Part shown: piece after piece, positions 31,752 through 39,179 of the stretch
How positions within the stretch are numbered: the stretch's first letter is position 1
Layout of the letters: each line of letters opens with the position of its first letter
Source: JBPCMN01 sp013695115
Lineage (GTDB): Bacteria > Actinomycetota > Acidimicrobiia > IMCC26256 > JACDBD01
Assembly (NCBI GenBank): GCA_051002235.1
Contig: JBPCMN010000042.1
Location: forward strand, 3,119-67,118
Length of the DNA stretch: 64,000 nt
Reading direction: 5' to 3'
Translations under genes and position numbers: made by a program
The notes under the pieces: model-generated
What the model was told of the DNA's origin: nothing
The model's database searches: none
Seen by the model: the letters and a program-made list of their open reading frames with translations, nothing else

Positions 31752-32636
31752 TCAGCCCGTCATGCGGCGGTAGATCCGCTCGAGGTCCCCGAGGTCGGAG
31801 AACTCGATGGTGACCTTCCCCCGCTTGGCGCCCATGGTGACGCGCACCCGGGTCTCGAGGTGCTCGCCGAGGAGCTCCTCCAACTCGAGCAGGCCCGGCG
31901 GCCGCAGCCGGCCGCCCTTGCTCCTCTTCGAGGGCCCGTTGCCGTTGGTGCCGGTCTCGCTGTGCCCGCGGACGACGTCTTCCACCTCGCGCACCGAGAG
32001 GCGATCGTCGACCGCGCGCCGGGCGAGCTCCTCCTGGAAGGCGCGGTCGGGCGTGCCCAACAGCGCCCGGGCGTGGCCGGCCTCGATCTTGCCCTCGCGC
32101 AGGAGGCGCTGGATCCCCGGCGGCAGCTGGAGCAGTCGCAGCATGTTGGTGACGGTCGCCCGGCTGCGGCCCACTCGTGACGCGACGCGCTCGTGGGTGA
32201 AGCCGAAGTCCTCGATGAGCTGCTGGTAGGCGGCCGCCTCCTCGAGCGCGTTGAGATCGTCGCGGTGGAGGTTCTCGACCAGCGCCTGCTCCAACGCCGA
32301 CGAGTCGTCGCTGGTGCGCACGAGCGCGGGGATCATCTGGAGCCCGGCGCGCCGGGCAGCGCGCCAGCGGCGCTCGCCCGCGATCAGCTCGTAGCTGCCC
32401 TCGCCGTCGGCGCGCACCAGCACCGGCTGGAGCAAACCGACCTCGCGGATCGAGTCGGCGAGCTCGCCGAGCGCGGACTCGTCGAAGTGGCGGCGGGGCT
32501 GGAACTTGTTCGGCCGGATCGACGCGATCGGCAGTTCCTGGAGACCGCCGGCGGCCGCGGCGGCGGTACCCGCCTCGGCCCCACCGGGCGGGATGAGCGC
32601 GCCGAGGCCCTTACCGAGACCGCCGCGTCGCGCCAC
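31752..32636 (-). CDS. parB: Chromosome partitioning protein ParB
   Basis: CTPase-clamp DNA-binding protein that loads at parS; 294 residues. It begins ARRGGLGKGLGALIPPG. ParB box I (IRPNKFQPRRHFDESAL) and box II (GSYELIAGERRWRAARRAG, holding the GERRxR CTP-binding motif) are clear. The HTH is FTHERVASRVGRSRATVTNML, and the C-terminal dimer domain ends LERIYRRM. I chose GTG 32636, which has AGGAGG at 6-nt spacing inside the parA end; TTG 32654 is an alternative. Confidence 0.95.
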   Translation of the reverse strand: MARRGGLGKGLGALIPPGGAEAGTAAAAAGGLQELPIASIRPNKFQPRRHFDESALGELADSIREVGLLQPVLVRADGEGSYELIAGERRWRAARRAGLQMIPALVRTSDDSSALEQALVENLHRDDLNALEEAAAYQQLIEDFGFTHERVASRVGRSRATVTNMLRLLQLPPGIQRLLREGKIEAGHARALLGTPDRAFQEELARRAVDDRLSVREVEDVVRGHSETGTNGNGPSKRSKGGRLRPPGLLELEELLGEHLETRVRVTMGAKRGKVTIEFSDLGDLERIYRRMTG

Positions 32637-33657
32637 GACTGACCTCCTCGGCAAGCGCGCGGTAGGCCTTGGCCCCTCGCGACGTCGGATCGAACACGAT
32701 GATCGGCTGCCCGAACGACGGCGCCTCCGACAGCCGCACCGTGCGGGGCACGACCGTCTCGTAGACCTTGGGCCCGAAGTGCGACCGCACCTCGGCCGCG
32801 ACCTGGTCGGCGAGCTTGGTGCGGGCGTCGTACATGGTCAGCACGATGCCCCGGACGTCGAGCGTCGGGTTCAGATTGCCTCGCACCATCCCGACGTTCC
32901 GCAGCAGCTGACCCAGGCCCTCGAGCGCGTAGTACTCGCACTGGATCGGGACGATCACGTCGTCGGCGGCCGCGAGCCCGTTCACCGTCAGCAAACCGAG
33001 CGACGGAGGACAGTCGATGAGCACGATGTCGTAGTCGTCGCGGACGTCATTGATGGCCTTGCGCAGCTTCAGCTCGCGACTCATCACGGGAACGAGCTCG
33101 ATCTCGGCGCCGGCGAGTTCGATGGTCGCGGGCGCGACGAAGAGGTTCTTGAGGCTCGTCGGCTCGATGCAGTCGTCGAGGCCGACGTCGTTCATGACCA
33201 CGTCGTAGACCGAGGTGTCGAGGTCGCGCGGGTTGACGCCCAACCCGGTGCTGGCGTTGCCCTGAGGGTCGAGGTCGACCACGAGGACGCGGAAGCCGGC
33301 CTCGGCCAGCGCCGAACCGAGGTTCACCGCCGTCGTCGTCTTGCCCACGCCGCCCTTCTGATTGGCGATGGCCAGGACCCGCGGGAGCTCGAGCGGGCCG
33401 GGGTCCTCATGGGCGCGCTCGAGGATCTGTCGGGTGGGAGCGTCGGCCGCCTCGAGCGGCGGGGACTCGAACTGGGGGACCCCCCGGCGCTGGTCCGCTG
33501 AGTCCGAGGCCTCGACCTCGACTCCCGGTTGAGGGTTGGCCTGGCCCGAGCCCGCGTCCGCGCCGTTGCCCTCGGAAGCCTCGTTCGAGTCGCGCCGACG
33601 GAGGGACGCGAGCGCTCGCCGTCCCCGCCGTCTCAGGTCGTTGTCGGCGCGTGCCAT
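32611..33657 (-). CDS. parA: Chromosome partitioning ATPase ParA
   Basis: A 348-residue deviant-Walker ATPase that works with ParB to separate origins. After a ~90-residue charged N-terminal extension the core begins VLAIANQKGGVGKTTTAVNLGSAL (Walker A'), then VDLDPQGNASTGLGV (switch I), IVLIDCPPSLGLLTVNGLAAAD (Walker B) and RTVRLSEAPSFGQPI. The extension is longer than in minimal ParA proteins but common in actinobacteria. It overlaps parB by 26 nt. Confidence 0.95.
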   Translation of the reverse strand: MARADNDLRRRGRRALASLRRRDSNEASEGNGADAGSGQANPQPGVEVEASDSADQRRGVPQFESPPLEAADAPTRQILERAHEDPGPLELPRVLAIANQKGGVGKTTTAVNLGSALAEAGFRVLVVDLDPQGNASTGLGVNPRDLDTSVYDVVMNDVGLDDCIEPTSLKNLFVAPATIELAGAEIELVPVMSRELKLRKAINDVRDDYDIVLIDCPPSLGLLTVNGLAAADDVIVPIQCEYYALEGLGQLLRNVGMVRGNLNPTLDVRGIVLTMYDARTKLADQVAAEVRSHFGPKVYETVVPRTVRLSEAPSFGQPIIVFDPTSRGAKAYRALAEEVSRGATRRSR

Positions 33658-33715
33658 CCGGCTGATCCGGTCCCCTCGCTCGCGACGGTCCTATGTTCGT
33701 CTACTGGCGCTCCGG

Positions 33716-33721
33716 CGTCAA
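33716..33721 (-). promoter_or_regulatory. Possible -35 box upstream of parA
   Basis: TTGACG on the minus strand, 59 nt upstream of the parA start. The matching -10 region is weak (GAACAT or CATAGG at 17-20 nt spacing), so this is tentative. Confidence 0.25.
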
Positions 33722-33774
33722 GTAGGGGTTCTGACGGTAGGCTGTGACTGAGGGTGACTGATAGAGGACTGGAG

Positions 33775-33788
33775 TTCAACGTGGAACG
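33775..33788. promoter_or_regulatory. Candidate parS site between parA and rsmG
   Basis: GTTCAACGTGGAAC is one mismatch from the palindrome GTTCCACGTGGAAC, a common form of the ParB-binding site (consensus TGTTTCACGTGAAACA). It is in the 179-nt parA-rsmG gap, within 5 kb of oriC, where parS sites are expected. Confidence 0.55.
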
Positions 33789-33819
33789 GTGCTGCCGCCG
33801 GGCGGGGACCGGCGGCGAT

Positions 33820-33835
33820 GTTTCACGGTGAACAC
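33820..33835. promoter_or_regulatory. Second, imperfect parS-like site
   Basis: TGTTTCACGGTGAACA has a perfect left half (TGTTTCAC) but a right half shifted by one base and missing one A. It lies 31 nt from the first candidate. A weak ParB site is possible. Confidence 0.35.
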
Positions 33836-33836
33836 C

Positions 33837-34445
33837 TCACCAGAGGGGGCGTTTGGCCGGGATACCGGTCCGGCGGGGCCAGGTGTCGGCGGGCGGCTCC
33901 GCCAGCTCCAGGACGGCGATCGTGGCTCCGGCCGTGCGGCGGATGGTCGGACTGGACATCCCGAGGTCAGCCAGCCCAGCGGGGTCCCATCGTTCTCCCT
34001 GCGACGCGGGCGGCTCGCTCGCGACCAGCCTGCCGCCCGGGTGCAAGAAGCCCACCGCGCATTCGGCCGTGACCGCCGCGGAGCCGAACGAGCGGGCGAC
34101 GACCAGCCCGAAGGCTCCCCGCATCTCCGGCTGCCGGGCGAGTTCCTCCGCTCGGCCAGCGACCACGTCGACGCGGTCCCCCAGGGCCAGCTGCGCGACC
34201 GCCTGCTCCAGGAAGGCCTGCGCCCGCCGGTGGGAGTCCAGGAGGGTGGCTCGAGCGTCGGCCCAGTCGAGCGCCAGCACCAGGCCGGGGATTCCACCGC
34301 CCGAGCCCAGGTCCAAGAACGATTCCGGCGCGGGCCCGATCATCTCGCCGAGGGCGCGCGAGTGTCGGACCTGCTCCTCGACGGGGCCGGGGCCGAGGAG
34401 ACCGCGCGTCCGTGCCTCCTCGAGGACGTCGCGGAGGCTCGTCAC
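33837..34445 (-). CDS. rsmG: 16S rRNA m7G527 methyltransferase RsmG (GidB)
   Basis: A 202-residue SAM-dependent enzyme that modifies G527 of 16S rRNA. Motifs are FLDLGSGGGIPGLVLAL (SAM loop) near 43, ATLLDSHRRAQAFLEQAV near 65, RAEELARQPEMRGAFGLVVARSFGS near 98 and GGRLVASEPP near 140. GTG 34445 directly abuts the jag stop codon. Order yidC-jag-rsmG-parA-parB is the standard actinobacterial one. Confidence 0.94.
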   Translation of the reverse strand: MTSLRDVLEEARTRGLLGPGPVEEQVRHSRALGEMIGPAPESFLDLGSGGGIPGLVLALDWADARATLLDSHRRAQAFLEQAVAQLALGDRVDVVAGRAEELARQPEMRGAFGLVVARSFGSAAVTAECAVGFLHPGGRLVASEPPASQGERWDPAGLADLGMSSPTIRRTAGATIAVLELAEPPADTWPRRTGIPAKRPLW

Positions 34446-35336
34446 CTACGCCGGCCGGATGACGACCCGGCGGCGGGGCTCCTCGCCCTCGGAGCCAGTG
34501 GTGACCCCGTCCATCTCGGCGACGGCGTCGTGGGCGACCTTGCGATCGGAGGCCGACATCGGCTCGAGCGCCTGCTCCTGCCCGCTCTCGAGGACCTTCT
34601 GGGCGAGCTCCCGGGTGAACTCCGAGAGGGCCTGGCGGCGCTTGGCGCGGTAGCCACCCACGTCGACGTTGATCCGGGCGCCATGCCCGCCGGTGTGGCG
34701 TTGGACGACCGTGCGGACGAGCTCCTCTATGGCACTCAGCGTGGCGCCCCGGGGCCCTACCAGCAGCCCGAGATTGTCGCCGGCCACGTCCACGAGGATG
34801 AACTCGTCGTCCTCGATCCGCGCCTCCACCTGGGCACTGGCCCCGAATGCCTCGAGCAGTCCCCTCGTGAAGCCCGCAGCCGTCTCGGCCTGCTCTTCGA
34901 TCGGGATGTCCGACTCCTCCACCGTCGCTCCCTCGTCCGTGGCGACACCGGTCGCCCGCTCCTCCGCCGGTCGCCGTGGCCGGCGCCGACGCTGTCTCGA
35001 CCCACTCGAACGGCGGCCGCCGCCACCTCCCGACGTAGCGGGGGCATCGCCCCCGTCCCCGTCACCGCGGCCCCGACCCCGGTCGCGTCCTCCGCCTCGC
35101 CCCGGGGCCTGCCGGGGACGACGCTCCCGCCGGCGCCGATCCCCGGGCTTCTCCCGCGAGATCGGCTTGACCCGGGCCCGGATCCGGGCCTCCCGGCCCC
35201 CGAGCCGGCCGAGCAGCCCGCTCTTGGGCTCGTCCACGACCTGGTACTCGAGGTCCTCCTCGGCTACCCCCAGCTCATCCAGCGCGGCTTCAACCGCTTC
35301 CTCGAGCGTCCGGCCCGTCGTCTCGACCCATTCCAT
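34446..35336 (-). CDS. jag: Jag/KhpB-type RNA-binding protein
   Basis: A 296-residue protein. The Jag N-terminal domain is at 1-55 (VETTGRTLEEAVEAALDELG, VVDEPKSGLLGRLGGREARI). A low-complexity Arg/Gly linker follows at 60-130. The KH-like domain is near 170-220 (ILVDVAGDNLGLLVGPRGATLSAIEELVRTVV) and the R3H domain at 230-296 (LEPMSASDRKVAHDAVAEM, TTGSEGEEPRRRVVI). It binds RNA and is linked to cell-wall and division control in other bacteria. ATG 35336 abuts the yidC stop, giving tight coupling. Confidence 0.93.
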   Translation of the reverse strand: MEWVETTGRTLEEAVEAALDELGVAEEDLEYQVVDEPKSGLLGRLGGREARIRARVKPISREKPGDRRRRERRPRQAPGRGGGRDRGRGRGDGDGGDAPATSGGGGGRRSSGSRQRRRRPRRPAEERATGVATDEGATVEESDIPIEEQAETAAGFTRGLLEAFGASAQVEARIEDDEFILVDVAGDNLGLLVGPRGATLSAIEELVRTVVQRHTGGHGARINVDVGGYRAKRRQALSEFTRELAQKVLESGQEQALEPMSASDRKVAHDAVAEMDGVTTGSEGEEPRRRVVIRPA

Positions 35337-36437
35337 CTACCGCTTCCGCTTCTTGTTGCGCTTCCGCCGAGCCTGGTTGGAGCGGGTGCCCCCGCCCCCG
35401 CCCGACGGCCTCCCGGCCGAGGACGCCGGCGCCGGCTTCGCCTGCTTGGCGGCCGGGGCCGGGCGGGCGGGACCCGGCTCGCCGTTCGGTGCCGCGGGCA
35501 GACCGAAGAGCCCCCGCAATCGCCCGCCCCCTGAAGACGCGGGCGTTCGCGCCGGGGCAGGTGGTTCCGCCGCCGCCGGCTCTTCGGGTGTCACCACGGC
35601 GGGAGCCTCGGCCGCGGGCCTCGACTCCACGTCGATGGCCTGCGCCGGCGGCTTGGCCCCACCGCTCTTCTTCGCCGCCTGCTGCTCGCGGTGGGGCAGG
35701 TGGATCTTGCGGAAGATGACCTCCTGCTGGCCCAGGCGCCAGACGTTGCTGACCAGGAAGTACACGCACAAGCCGGCTGGGAAATTCAGGGAGATGACGC
35801 CGAAGACGATGGGCAGCACCCTCCCGATCATCTGCATCTGGGCGTTGGCTCCGCCCTTGGGCGTCGTCCGTTGGGTCTGACGCGACTGGAACAGGCCGGT
35901 CAGGACGATCAGGGCAACCAGCACGAAGTAGGGCGCGACGGTGAAGAACCCGCCCTCGGCGTTCAGCGGCGTGACCGAGAGGTCCATGCCGAGGAACTCG
36001 AGGTGCCGGGGGAAGCCGTCGGCGGCCCCACACTCCTTGACCGTCTCGTGCCGGCCACAGAGGTCTCGGAACAGGTCGGAGCTTTCGGGAATGTTCTTGT
36101 AGGTGCTGCGCAGCACGGAGAAGAGCGAGATGAAGACCGGGAACTGCGCCAGCAGCGGCAGGCAGCCCCCGAGCGGGTTGACCTTGTTCTCCTGGAACAG
36201 CTTCTGCTGCTCCTCGACCATCTTCTGTCGGTCGCCCTTGTGCTTGGCCTGGATCTTCTTGAGCTCGGGCTGGACCTCCTGCATCGCCAGCATCGAGCGG
36301 GCCTGCTTGGCGGTGAGCGGGAACAGCAGCAGCATCACCGTGGCCGTGAGCAGGATGATCGCCACGCCCAGGTTCGGCACCACCCCGTAGAAGAACGCCA
36401 GCAGCCAACCGATCAGGTCGTACAGCGGGTCGAGCAT
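35337..36437 (-). CDS. yidC: Membrane protein insertase YidC
   Basis: A 366-residue Oxa1/YidC/Alb3 protein. Membrane segments appear near 5-30 (LIGWLLAFFYGVVPNLGVAI), 95-115 (CLPLLAQFPVFISLFSVLRS), 165-190 and 215-245 (ARMNFPAGL-type region, SLNFPAGLCVYFLVSNVW). The cytosolic C1 region MLAMQEVQPELKKIQAKHKGD is typical. A long basic Ala/Pro-rich tail ends RRKRNKKRKR, as in forms that bind ribosomes. It inserts membrane proteins with or without SecYEG. It lies 1 nt after yidD. Confidence 0.95.
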   Translation of the reverse strand: MLDPLYDLIGWLLAFFYGVVPNLGVAIILLTATVMLLLFPLTAKQARSMLAMQEVQPELKKIQAKHKGDRQKMVEEQQKLFQENKVNPLGGCLPLLAQFPVFISLFSVLRSTYKNIPESSDLFRDLCGRHETVKECGAADGFPRHLEFLGMDLSVTPLNAEGGFFTVAPYFVLVALIVLTGLFQSRQTQRTTPKGGANAQMQMIGRVLPIVFGVISLNFPAGLCVYFLVSNVWRLGQQEVIFRKIHLPHREQQAAKKSGGAKPPAQAIDVESRPAAEAPAVVTPEEPAAAEPPAPARTPASSGGGRLRGLFGLPAAPNGEPGPARPAPAAKQAKPAPASSAGRPSGGGGGTRSNQARRKRNKKRKR

Positions 36438-36438
36438 C

Positions 36439-36708
36439 TCAGCCTGCTCCCAATCTCGAGGGCGGCGTCAGCGAACGTATGTTCGCCTCGGGAACGGGGT
36501 CGGGCCCGTACCCGCCCCACGGATGGCAGCGCCCGATCCGCCGCGCCGCCAGCCACGAGCCTCGCCGAGCGCCGTGGCGCTCCAGCGCTTCGAGGGCGTA
36601 CTGCGAGCACGAGGGCTCGTACCGACAGCGCGGCGCGAGGTTCGCGCTCACCAGGCGCCAGCCCCGGATCGGGACCATCAGCAGGCGGGCCGGCCGCGTC
36701 GCCCTCAC
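36439..36708 (-). CDS. yidD: Membrane protein insertion efficiency factor YidD
   Basis: An 89-residue protein with the family core RYEPSCSQYALEALERHGARRG and the conserved HPWGGYGPDPVP. GTG 36708 overlaps the rnpA TGA as GTGA. It assists YidC-dependent insertion. Standard rnpA-yidD-yidC order. Confidence 0.93.
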   Translation of the reverse strand: MRATRPARLLMVPIRGWRLVSANLAPRCRYEPSCSQYALEALERHGARRGSWLAARRIGRCHPWGGYGPDPVPEANIRSLTPPSRLGAG

Positions 36709-37169
36709 GTGCCCTCCTCCCGAACCGACCGGATCAGGCCACCGACGGCGTCGCGCAGTGATGCGAACGACACCGTTGCCGCCTCCCGCCCCCCGCCGAA
36801 GAGATAGGCGCCGCCCACCAGCTCGTCCCGGTGGGCGGCCACCGCGGCCCGCAGCCGGCGCCGGACCCGGTTGCGGATCACGGCGTTCCCGCTCGAGTGG
36901 GCGGTCGCGACGGCGAGGCGGGGAGGCGAGGCCGGGTCGCCGGGAACGAAGCGCAGCGTGACGACGCCCCCGGAGCGGCGGCGCGCTCGGGCGAGGGCGT
37001 CGAAGGTTGCACGGTCGCGGACGGACCGGATCAGGCCGACAGCCGGGCGCGGCCCCGTCGGCGCCGGGACTTGATGACGGCCCGACCGCCGCGCGTCCGC
37101 ATGCGGGTGCGGAAACCGTGGGTCTTCTTGCGCTTGCGGTTGTTGGGTTGGAACGGGCGCTTCACGCAT
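36705..37169 (-). CDS. rnpA: RNase P protein component, start ambiguous; longest frame contains rpmH
   Basis: Protein subunit of RNase P, which trims tRNA 5' ends. The conserved core runs from RSVRDRATFDALARARRRSGG through the RNR signature SGNAVIRNRVRRRLRAAV. The only ATG/GTG/TTG start in frame is ATG 37169, which gives 154 residues and makes rnpA span all of rpmH out of frame, 4 nt upstream of its GTG. The alternative is a CTG at 37034 overlapping the rpmH stop (CTGA), which gives a normal ~109-residue protein. The AGGAGG before ATG is only 2 nt away, ideal instead for rpmH, so translation may depend on rpmH. Confidence 0.85.
   Translation of the reverse strand: MREAPVPTQQPQAQEDPRFPHPHADARRSGRHQVPAPTGPRPAVGLIRSVRDRATFDALARARRRSGGVVTLRFVPGDPASPPRLAVATAHSSGNAVIRNRVRRRLRAAVAAHRDELVGGAYLFGGGREAATVSFASLRDAVGGLIRSVREEGT
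37031..37165 (-). CDS. rpmH: 50S ribosomal protein L34
   Basis: A 44-residue L34: MKRPFQPNNRKRKK, then THGFRTRMRTRGGRAVIKSR and RRRRGRARLSA. The start is GTG 37165 with AGGAGG at 6-nt spacing. It is the first gene of the minus-strand origin operon and sits inside the long rnpA frame. A strong promoter lies about 75 nt upstream. Confidence 0.96.
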   Translation of the reverse strand: MKRPFQPNNRKRKKTHGFRTRMRTRGGRAVIKSRRRRGRARLSA

Positions 37170-37239
37170 GGCCTCCTCGCGGCGCCGGTCCGTGGTGACC
37201 CGAGGTGGGGGTCTCAGCGGTTGCGGACCGGAACGGTGG

Positions 37240-37269
37240 ATTCTACGGGCGGTTCGCGGGCGCTCGCAA
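37240..37269 (-). promoter_or_regulatory. Promoter of rpmH operon
   Basis: On the minus strand a -35 TTGCGA (37269-37264) and -10 TAGAAT (37245-37240) are separated by 18 nt. This is the best sigma-70-like pair in the intergenic region and points to rpmH with a leader of about 70 nt. Confidence 0.65.
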
Positions 37270-37532
37270 CGCGCCTCCCGGTCGCCCGCCGCGCCCGGTT
37301 TCCCCCGCGGCTACCGACCGTTGGTTGTGGACGCCTCCACTCGGACGCGGTTTTCGGCACGAACGCGCCCCTTGTCGCCGTGTCCGCCCGGTGCTACGTT
37401 CCGCGTTCTCGCCCGACGCCTCGGCCTCGTTCGGGCGCACTTCCCCGAGAGCCCAGCTCGACCAGGCCGCGCCAGCCGGGCGGAGGGGGCAACCGGCCCG
37501 CTCCATGTTCTTCCACACCTGTGGATGTTCCT
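37270..37532 (+). promoter_or_regulatory. dnaA upstream region with DnaA boxes
   Basis: The non-coding stretch between rpmH and dnaA. Near its end are DnaA-box-like sequences on the minus strand: ACATCCACA (37528-37520) and CTGTCCACA (37540-37532, overlapping the dnaA start codon), next to TTCCACACC at 37511. A further GTTGTGGAC occurs near 37324. This layout fits autoregulation of dnaA by DnaA. A -10-like TACGTT preceded by TGC lies near 37394; no -35 is clear. No coding sequence is evident. Confidence 0.6.
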
Positions 37533-38936
37533 GTGGACAGTCGAGACCTGGGCGCGACAGCGGCCGATGACATCTGGGAGCAGGCCGCCGCGGTCCTCCG
37601 CGACCGCCTCGAGGACGGCGCGTGGAACACCTACTTCCACGGGGTCCGCTCCTTCGGGTTCGACGGCGATCGGCTCACGCTGGGCGTCCCCAGCACCCTG
37701 GTGGCGGAACGCATGCGTACCGCCTACGTCCCGCTGGTCAGCGAGGTCCTCGCCGAGGTGGTCGGCCACAAGGTCGACGTCGACCTCGTCGTCGACACGG
37801 CCGAGCGGGACGACGAGCTGATCCGGCCGCCGGAACCGGTGCGCGTGCCCGCCACCGACCCGGGAGCCACCGACGCCGACCGGGGCATCTGGGCCTCGGG
37901 CAAGCTGATCCCCCGCTACACGTTCGACCAGTTCGTGATCGGAGCCAACAACCGCTTCGCCCACGCCGCCGCCCTCACCGTCGCCGAGGCCCCCGGTCGC
38001 TCCTACAATCCGCTGTTCATCTACGGCGTTGCCGGCCTGGGCAAGACCCACCTCCTCCACGCCGTCGGCCATCACGTCAAAACCGTGTACCCGACCAAAC
38101 GCCTCCGCTACGTCTCGACCGAGACGTTCATGAACGAGTTCATCGACGCCATTCGCTCGAAGACCATGCCCGTGTTCAAGCGTCGGTACCGCGACCTCGA
38201 CATGCTCCTCATGGACGACATCCAGTTCCTCGAGCGCACCCAGGAGCTCCAAGAAGAGTTCTTCCACACCTTCAACCAGCTCCACGGCGACGGCGGCCAG
38301 ATCGTCATCTCCTCCGACCGGGCACCGAAGTCGATGGACACCCTCGAGGACCGGCTCCGCAGCCGGTTCGAATGGGGCCTCAGCACCGACATTCAGCCCC
38401 CCGAATTCGAGACCCGCTTGGCGATCCTGCGCAAGAAGGCGGAAGCCGAGCACTTCGACGCGATTCGCGACGATGTACTCGCTTTCATCGCGACCAACAT
38501 CACCGACAACGTCCGCGAGCTCGAAGGCGCCCTCATCCGGGTGGCGGCGTTCGCCAAGCTCAACCGCGCGAGCGCCCTCTCGGCCGAGGTCGCCCACCAG
38601 GTCCTCGCCGACCTGCTCCCCCCGAAGAAGCCCCGGGTGATCACCCCCGAGCTCATCCTCGACGAGACCGCTCGCATGTTCGGCTGGACGATCGAGGACC
38701 TCTGCGGCAAGAGCCGACGACGCCCCCTCGTGACCGCCCGCCAGATCGGGATGTACGTGTTCCGGGAGTTGACCGATTACAGCTACCCCCGGATCGCCGA
38801 GCAGTTCGGCGGCCGCGACCACACGACCGTCATGTACGCCGTCGACAAGATCAAGAAACAGATGCCCGAACGCACCGCGATCTTCACCCAGGTCAACGAT
38901 CTCATCACCCGGATCAAGCTCGGCACCAGTGGATAA
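37533..38936 (+). CDS. dnaA: Chromosomal replication initiator protein DnaA
   Basis: AAA+ initiator of 467 residues. Domain I (about 1-75) begins DDIWEQAAAVLRDRLEDGAW. A short linker leads to the AAA+ domain: YTFDQFVIGANNRFAHAAAL, Walker A GVAGLGKTHLLHAVG, Walker B LLMDDIQFLE, and the ISM region. Domain IV is the DNA-binding end with PRIAEQFGGRDHTTVMYAVDKI, the DnaA signature. GTG 37533 is chosen; GTG 37521 is an in-frame alternative. Its stop codon overlaps a DnaA-box-like TTATCCACT on the minus strand. Confidence 0.96.
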   Translation: MDSRDLGATAADDIWEQAAAVLRDRLEDGAWNTYFHGVRSFGFDGDRLTLGVPSTLVAERMRTAYVPLVSEVLAEVVGHKVDVDLVVDTAERDDELIRPPEPVRVPATDPGATDADRGIWASGKLIPRYTFDQFVIGANNRFAHAAALTVAEAPGRSYNPLFIYGVAGLGKTHLLHAVGHHVKTVYPTKRLRYVSTETFMNEFIDAIRSKTMPVFKRRYRDLDMLLMDDIQFLERTQELQEEFFHTFNQLHGDGGQIVISSDRAPKSMDTLEDRLRSRFEWGLSTDIQPPEFETRLAILRKKAEAEHFDAIRDDVLAFIATNITDNVRELEGALIRVAAFAKLNRASALSAEVAHQVLADLLPPKKPRVITPELILDETARMFGWTIEDLCGKSRRRPLVTARQIGMYVFRELTDYSYPRIAEQFGGRDHTTVMYAVDKIKKQMPERTAIFTQVNDLITRIKLGTSG

Positions 38937-39179
38937 GGCTGTGGAAGCCTGGGGAGTCCACCGGGGATCGGGGGAGAACGACCCCCTTCCCCACGTCCTT
39001 CCACCGCTCCCTGTGGACAACGGTGGAGAACCGGTGGACTGGGATCGTCGGTCCCACCAGCCCCGGGACCGGGTTCTCCCCAATCCACAGGCCCTATTAC
39101 TACGGCTATCTACTATCAGTAGTTCTCCGTAGGGCAAGATCAGCACGACCGACCACACTCCTCGAGGGAGGACCACCGG
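38937..39179. other. Replication origin (oriC)
   Basis: The 243-nt dnaA-dnaN gap, the usual actinobacterial oriC location. DnaA boxes seen: TTATCCACT (minus, 38936-38928), TTGTCCACA (minus, 39020-39012), CAATCCACA (plus, 39081-39089), and a weaker GCTTCCACA (minus, 38948-38940). An AT-richer stretch follows at 39095-39125, the likely unwinding site, including ACTATCAGTAGT (39113-39124). The gene strand switches from the rpmH-parB side to the dnaA-gyrA side next to it. Confidence 0.9.
39081..39111 (+). other. Basal unwinding element: DnaA box, GC cluster, DnaA-trio-like tract
   Basis: CAATCCACA (DnaA box, 39081-39089) is followed at once by GGCCC (39090-39094) and then, sharing the last C, by CTA-TTA-CTA-CGG-CTA (39094-39108). 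The complement reads 3'-GAT-AAT-GAT-GCC-GAT, matching the DnaA-trio pattern 3'-(G/A)A(T/A) with one interrupting triplet. Box, GC cluster and trios in this order is the known bacterial unwinding arrangement. Confidence 0.65.

Noticed and set aside
34669..35880. Plus-strand frame of about 400 codons over jag and yidC
   Set aside because: Ser/Arg/Pro-rich shadow opposite two clear minus-strand genes.
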